Shown: positions 6,885 to 10,579 of the stretch, piece after piece
Position numbering within the stretch: position 1 is the stretch's first letter
Layout of the letters: every line of letters begins with the position of its first letter
Assembly (NCBI GenBank): GCA_002299785.1
Contig: DBNL01000102.1
Location: 19,924 to 30,502, forward strand
From: Verrucomicrobia bacterium UBA673
GTDB lineage: Bacteria; Verrucomicrobiota; Verrucomicrobiia; Limisphaerales; UBA1096
Direction of reading: 5' to 3'
Length of the DNA: 10,579 nt
Translations under genes and position numbers: made by a program
Notes under the pieces: generated by a model
What the model was told of the DNA's origin: nothing
Seen by the model: only the letters and a program-made list of their open reading frames with translations
The model's database searches: none

Positions 6885-8207
6885 GTGGCCAAGTTCAAAA
6901 AAATCAGGGGATCGATCACCACGCCGCTTGGCTTCCGAGCGGCGGCACAGTTTTGCGATGTCAAAACACTCGGCACCGGCAAAGGCAGCGACAAGGGTCA
7001 AAAACGCGACCTTGCGCTTATCGTATCCGACGTCCCGGCGAAGGCTGCCGGGATGTTCACGACAAACCAGATTTGCGCTGCGCCGGTGAAGCTCTGCGTC
7101 GCGCATTTGCGCAACAACAGCGCGCGTGCTGTGGTCATCAACTCCGGCAACGCCAATGCCTGCACTGGCCCGCAGGGCTTGGCCGACGCGCTCGAAATGG
7201 CTGCGCTCACCGGCCAAGCGCTTGGCGTGAAAACCTCCGACGTGCTCGTCGGCTCGACCGGCCGGATTGGCGTCCCGTTGCCGATGCCGAACATTAGAAA
7301 GGGCATCACCGCCGTCGCCGGGCAACTCCAGCCCACCCAGGCCGGCGCCGCGCAGGCTGCCGAGGCCATCCTGACGAGCGACACGCAGTCCAAGCAGATA
7401 GCCGTCGAGTTTCGGCTTGGCGGTAAAACGGTGAGGCTCGGCGGCATCGCCAAGGGCGCGGGAATGATCCAGCCCGGCATGAGCCCGACCGGCGCGCGGC
7501 CCGCCTCCACGCCGCAAGGCCTGCACGCCACCATGCTCGCCTACCTCACCACCGACGCAAACGTCAATGCGGCCAATTTGAAAAAGTGTCTCCGCGAAGC
7601 CGTTGCACAAAGTTTCAACTGCATCACCGTCGATGGCGACATGAGCACCAACGACACCGTGCTGCTGTTGGCCAACGGCTTAGCCGGCAACGGCAAGTTG
7701 GGCGCAGCCGATCTGAAAACGTTTCAAGCCACGCTCAATCACGTTTGCCTCACGTTGGCCAAGATGATCGTGCGCGACGGCGAAGGCATCAGCCGAGTCA
7801 TCACCGTTCGCATTACCGGGGCCAAGTCGTTCGCCGACGCCGACGCGGCGGCGAAGGCCGTCGGCAACAGCGCGCTAGTGAAGACAAGCTGGAGCGGCGG
7901 CGACCCTAACTGGGGCAGGATCATCGACGCGCTCGGCTACTCCCCCGCCAAGGTTGTCGAGGAAAAAGTGGACATCGCCTACAGCGCAAGCGGCTCACGT
8001 AAAAAAATATACTCGCTCAAAAAAGGACGGCCCACGCACACCGCGTTCGGGATGCTTTGCAAGGCAGTCGAACCGATCGAGTTCGACCTGCACATCAACC
8101 TAAACCTCGGCAAGGCCACCGCCGTACTCCATGCTGCCGACCTTACCGAGGCGTACGTAGAGTTCAACAAAGGCGACATCAAAGACCCCTCATCGCTCGG
8201 GGGCTAA
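6885..8207 (+). CDS. argJ: Glutamate N-acetyltransferase / amino-acid N-acetyltransferase
   Basis: ArgJ moves the acetyl group from N-acetylornithine to glutamate, making the arginine pathway cyclic; bifunctional members also acetylate glutamate from acetyl-CoA. The 440-residue protein is synthesised as one chain that cuts itself. The cleavage motif HATMLAYLTTDA is present, with Thr216 as the predicted nucleophile and new N-terminus of the beta chain. Other hallmarks are VINSGNANACTG (oxyanion region), GSTGRIGVPLPM, GGIAKGAGMIQPGM, SFNCITVDGDMSTNDT and SGGDPNWGRIIDALGYS. The start is GTG, only 3 bases after the argC stop. The C-terminus, YVEFNKGDIKDPSSLGG, differs from the usual YVxINxxYR(T/S) ending. 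Whether it is mono- or bifunctional cannot be read from the sequence; no argA or argE is visible in the window. Confidence 0.97.
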   Translation: MAKFKKIRGSITTPLGFRAAAQFCDVKTLGTGKGSDKGQKRDLALIVSDVPAKAAGMFTTNQICAAPVKLCVAHLRNNSARAVVINSGNANACTGPQGLADALEMAALTGQALGVKTSDVLVGSTGRIGVPLPMPNIRKGITAVAGQLQPTQAGAAQAAEAILTSDTQSKQIAVEFRLGGKTVRLGGIAKGAGMIQPGMSPTGARPASTPQGLHATMLAYLTTDANVNAANLKKCLREAVAQSFNCITVDGDMSTNDTVLLLANGLAGNGKLGAADLKTFQATLNHVCLTLAKMIVRDGEGISRVITVRITGAKSFADADAAAKAVGNSALVKTSWSGGDPNWGRIIDALGYSPAKVVEEKVDIAYSASGSRKKIYSLKKGRPTHTAFGMLCKAVEPIEFDLHINLNLGKATAVLHAADLTEAYVEFNKGDIKDPSSLGG

Positions 8208-8210
8208 GAA

Positions 8211-9089
8211 ATGGACAATCTCATAGCCAAGGCGGATACATTGCTTGAGGCGTTGCCGTATATGCAGCGGTTTCGGGGGGAGACGTTTGTCATCAAGTAC
8301 GGCGGCAGCTTTATGGACTCGACCGACCCGGCGATACGAAGCGGCGTAGCGCGCGATGTCGTATTCATCGAGGCGGTTGGCATCAATCCAGTCATCGTGC
8401 ACGGTGGTGGAAAGGCGATCACCCAGGCGCTCGAGCAGGCAGGCGTCGAGACCCGGTTCGAGCAAGGGTATCGCGTGACGACGCCGAAGTCGGTCGAGGT
8501 CGTCGAGCAGGTTTTGTCGAGGAAGATCAACCCCGGCATCGTTGGGATGATCAACGAACTAGGCGGTAAGGCTCGTGGTTTTTCCGGCACAGAGATTTTT
8601 CGTTGCAAACCGTTTCGCCCGCTTAACCAAGCGGGCGAAACGCTCGACATAGGCTTGGTCGGTGAAGTCACCGGGGTGAACACCGCACCGCTGCTCGAAT
8701 GTATCGCGCAGGACATCACGCCAGTGATCAGCCCAACGGCCACAGGTGAGGACGGTCAGATTTACAACTGCAACGCCGACGTCGCTGCAGGGCAGGCGGC
8801 GATCGCGCTTGGGCCGAAGCGCCTGGTTTACATGAGCGACGTGCCGGGCTTATTGCAAAACCCTGACGACCCGGCGAGTGTGATTTCGCATTTGCCGGTG
8901 GCCGAGGTCGAGGCGCTCAAGGCAGGCGGCGTGATCTCGAAAGGCATGATTCCGAAAGTAGACAGCGCCGTAACGGCGGTTGCGACTGGAGTCGAAAAAG
9001 TTTTTTTTATCGACGGCAGGTTAAGCCACTCGTTGCTCTTGGAGATTTTTACAGACCGAGGAGTCGGCACAGAGATTGTGGAACGATGA
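8211..9089 (+). CDS. argB: N-acetylglutamate kinase, arginine-sensitive type
   Basis: Phosphorylates N-acetylglutamate with ATP, the committed and usually regulated step of the pathway. The 292-residue protein shows the amino-acid-kinase motifs: VIKYGGSFM (Lys29; most relatives have KYGGNAM), IVHGGGKAI, VGEVTGVN, YNCNADVAAG and ISKGMIPKVDSA (Lys249). An N-terminal helix (IAKADTLLEALPYMQRFRG) precedes the first strand, and the C-terminus has HSLLLEIFTDRGVGTEIV. Both are known marks of the hexameric kinases inhibited by arginine, so feedback inhibition is likely (inference). The start lies 3 bases after the argJ stop, and the stop overlaps argD by 4 bases. A perfect 14-bp inverted repeat lies inside the gene at codons 134-144. 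Confidence 0.97.
   Translation: MDNLIAKADTLLEALPYMQRFRGETFVIKYGGSFMDSTDPAIRSGVARDVVFIEAVGINPVIVHGGGKAITQALEQAGVETRFEQGYRVTTPKSVEVVEQVLSRKINPGIVGMINELGGKARGFSGTEIFRCKPFRPLNQAGETLDIGLVGEVTGVNTAPLLECIAQDITPVISPTATGEDGQIYNCNADVAAGQAAIALGPKRLVYMSDVPGLLQNPDDPASVISHLPVAEVEALKAGGVISKGMIPKVDSAVTAVATGVEKVFFIDGRLSHSLLLEIFTDRGVGTEIVER
8611..8642 (+). repeat. Perfect 14-bp inverted repeat inside argB
   Basis: CGTTTCGCCCGCTT (8611-8624) is the exact reverse complement of AAGCGGGCGAAACG (8629-8642), with AACC as a four-base loop. The stem is GC-rich at its centre and would form a very stable hairpin in RNA. It encodes residues 134-144 (PFRPLNQAGET), a variable stretch before the VGEVTGVN motif. No T tract follows, so it is not a standard terminator. 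Confidence 0.9.
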
Positions 9090-10321
9090 GCAAGAAAATC
9101 ATAGAACGCTTCAAGCAGTTCGTCGCACCGACTTACGGGCGATTCCCGATAACACTTGATCGCGGCGAGGGCTCCTACGTGTGGGACACAGACGGCAAAC
9201 GCTACCTCGATCTCGGCGGCGGGATAGCTGTGAACTGCCTTGGCCACGCCAACGCAGAGATCGTCCAAACACTCGCGGATCAGTCGGCCAAACTGATGCA
9301 TTGCACTAATTTTTACCACTTCGAGGGCCAGGCGCAGCTCGCTGAGGGCTTGACCAATCGACTCGCCCAGGGGCGTGTGTTTTTCGGCAATAGTGGCGCG
9401 GAGGCGTCGGAGGTGATATTAAAACTGGCCAGGAGGTTTGGCCAAGAGGAAGGCAGGTTTGAAATCATCACCGCCGAAAACTCATTTCACGGCCGTACGA
9501 TAGCCGGCATCTCAGCGAGCGGGCAAAAAAAACTGAAGGACGGATTCGCTCCCCTGCTCCAGGGATTCGCGCACGTGCCGTACAACGACATTGACGCCGT
9601 GCGCTCGGCGATCACGCCGGCCACTGTGGCGGTGATGATCGAGGGCATACAGGGCGAGGGCGGCATCCATCCCGCGTCGAAGGAATACCTGCTTGGTCTG
9701 CGCGCACTTTGCGACGAGCACAACCTGCTGCTGCTATGGGACGGCGTGCAGTGCGGGCATTTTCGGACCGGCTCGTTTCAAAGTTTCCAGGCGATACTCG
9801 GCGATCAGATCGGTGGTTTTATGCCGGATGCCGTCAGTATGGCCAAGGCACTAGGCGGCGGTTTCCCCATGAGCGCGGTGTGGATTTCGGAGAAGCATGC
9901 CGACGTGCTCGGCCCGGGAACGCACGGCTCAACGTTCGGCGGCAACCCGCTGGCCTGCGCGGTGGCGAACAAGATTCTCGAGGTGATCGACCGCGACGAC
10001 TTGGCCGCCAACGCCAAAGCGATCGGCCAATTTTTCCTCGATAAACTGGTCAGGCTGCGGGAGAAATATCCGACGGCCATCCGAGAAGTTCGCGGTCTTG
10101 GCTTAATGATTGGCATCGAGATGGGCGGCGGCTTCGGCTCTTTCGACAACAGCAAACCAGCTTCGGTGCAGTGGGTATTTGCCCTACACGAGTCAGGGTT
10201 GCTGACCATCCCCGCCGGCTCGTCGGTCGTCCGTTTTTTGCCGCCACTCAACTTGACGCAACAAGAGGCCCAAGACGGTCTCGATTTGTTTGAACAAACC
10301 ATCCAGAAGGTAATAGAATGA
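9086..10321 (+). CDS. argD: Acetylornithine aminotransferase
   Basis: A class-III PLP-dependent aminotransferase that converts N-acetylglutamate semialdehyde to N-acetylornithine using glutamate. The 411-residue length is normal. Visible motifs are YLDLGGGIAVNCLGHAN, the phosphate-binding FFGNSGAEASE, SFHGRT, PVxxIQGEGGI (here VMIEGIQGEGGIHPAS) and the PLP-lysine motif SMAKALGGGFPMSA (Lys254), followed by HGSTFGGNPLACA and a C-terminal RFLPPLNLT. The cofactor aspartate is Asp219, in WDGVQCGHFRTGSF. Nearly all relatives read DEVQxGxGRTG there, so the Glu is replaced by Gly and GxGRTG by GHFRTG. ArgD may also serve succinyl-diaminopimelate aminotransfer in lysine synthesis, as in other bacteria. 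The start overlaps the argB stop (ATGA), and the stop overlaps argF in the same way. Confidence 0.95.
   Translation: MSKKIIERFKQFVAPTYGRFPITLDRGEGSYVWDTDGKRYLDLGGGIAVNCLGHANAEIVQTLADQSAKLMHCTNFYHFEGQAQLAEGLTNRLAQGRVFFGNSGAEASEVILKLARRFGQEEGRFEIITAENSFHGRTIAGISASGQKKLKDGFAPLLQGFAHVPYNDIDAVRSAITPATVAVMIEGIQGEGGIHPASKEYLLGLRALCDEHNLLLLWDGVQCGHFRTGSFQSFQAILGDQIGGFMPDAVSMAKALGGGFPMSAVWISEKHADVLGPGTHGSTFGGNPLACAVANKILEVIDRDDLAANAKAIGQFFLDKLVRLREKYPTAIREVRGLGLMIGIEMGGGFGSFDNSKPASVQWVFALHESGLLTIPAGSSVVRFLPPLNLTQQEAQDGLDLFEQTIQKVIE
10305..10310 (+). promoter_or_regulatory. Ribosome binding site of argF
   Basis: AGAAGG lies inside the end of argD, 7 bases before the argF ATG at 10318. It supports that start together with the ATGA overlap. 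Confidence 0.5.
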
Positions 10322-10579
10322 AGCACCTGTTGAAACTCGAAGGCATGCCAAGTGCGTCGATGGAGGAAATCCTCGCCTCGACGGAAGTCATCAAGGCCAA
10401 GCGCGGTGGTGGCGAAGTCAAGCCGCTTGACAGCCAGACGTGGGCGATGATTTTTACTAAGTCTTCCACGCGCACTCGAGTCTCTTTCGAGGTTGGCATT
10501 CGCGAACTCGGCGGATCAGTGATGTTTCTCAACGCGAACGACATGCAGCTTGGTCGTGGCGAACCAATCAAGGACACCG
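10318..10579 (+). CDS. argF: Ornithine carbamoyltransferase (N-terminal part, cut by window edge)
   Basis: Transfers the carbamoyl group from carbamoyl phosphate to ornithine, giving citrulline. Only the first 87 codons are in the window. They begin MKHLLKLEGMPSASMEEIL, the usual short N-terminal helix region. The carbamoyl-phosphate-binding motif follows in FTKSSTRTRVSFEVG (Ser50-Arg54), then GIRELGGSVMFLNANDMQLGRGEPIKDT, which matches the known order in ornithine rather than aspartate carbamoyltransferases. The ATG overlaps the argD stop by 4 bases, so it is translated from the same message. The C-terminal ornithine-binding half cannot be judged. Confidence 0.93.
   Translation, partial: MKHLLKLEGMPSASMEEILASTEVIKAKRGGGEVKPLDSQTWAMIFTKSSTRTRVSFEVGIRELGGSVMFLNANDMQLGRGEPIKDT

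Noticed and set aside
6642..7610. 322-codon minus-strand frame opposite argC and argJ
   Set aside because: It is the antisense of two firmly identified genes in GC-rich DNA, where long shadow frames are common; its product is rich in Arg, Gly and Ala without motifs.
8188..8203. CCCC ... GGGG pairing at the end of argJ as a terminator
   Set aside because: Four pairs, no T tract, and argB starts 3 bases after argJ, so termination there is unlikely.

Overview
The window looks like a chromosomal segment of a Verrucomicrobiota bacterium, perhaps of the Pedosphaera/Limisphaera type. The reasons are a compact argC-argJ-argB-argD-argF run directly behind rplM-rpsI, a secreted multidomain CotH-kinase/lamin-tail protein of a kind common in Verrucomicrobia and Planctomycetes, few strong Shine-Dalgarno sites, and moderately GC-rich coding DNA set against an AT-rich intergenic region. 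The taxonomic placement is inference from recognition, not from a search.

Left part, minus strand (1-4132): three genes read leftward with short gaps (38 and 9 bases), probably one transcription unit. First is an exported purple-acid-phosphatase-like metallophosphoesterase. Next is a 67-residue FmdB-like protein that has lost all its zinc-ribbon cysteines. Last is a large exported protein, cut by the left window edge, with a signal peptide, an N-terminal beta-rich domain, two Ig-like repeats, a lamin-tail domain, a chitobiase-C-terminal-like domain and a CotH kinase domain. What these three do together is unknown.

Middle (4133-4839): about 700 bases of AT-rich DNA between the divergent gene groups. 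It holds a good promoter and ribosome binding site for rplM. It also holds a GC-richer island with a 28-codon minus-strand reading frame that stays open after one stop, possibly a decayed gene.

Right part, plus strand (4840-10579): rplM and rpsI (ribosomal proteins L13 and S9) end at a strong intrinsic terminator. The arginine genes follow. ArgC, ArgJ, ArgB, ArgD and the start of ArgF are joined by 3-base gaps or 4-base ATGA overlaps, so translation is probably coupled. ArgJ recycles the acetyl group from acetylornithine to glutamate. ArgB phosphorylates N-acetylglutamate, ArgC reduces it, ArgD transaminates it, and ArgF makes citrulline from ornithine. ArgB carries features of the arginine-inhibited form of the kinase, which fits feedback control of a cyclic pathway.

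Most of the window is ordinary metabolism. The least expected items are a perfect 14-bp hairpin inside argB, altered active-site or metal-site residues in the phosphoesterase, the CotH domain and ArgD, and the cysteine-free FmdB protein.
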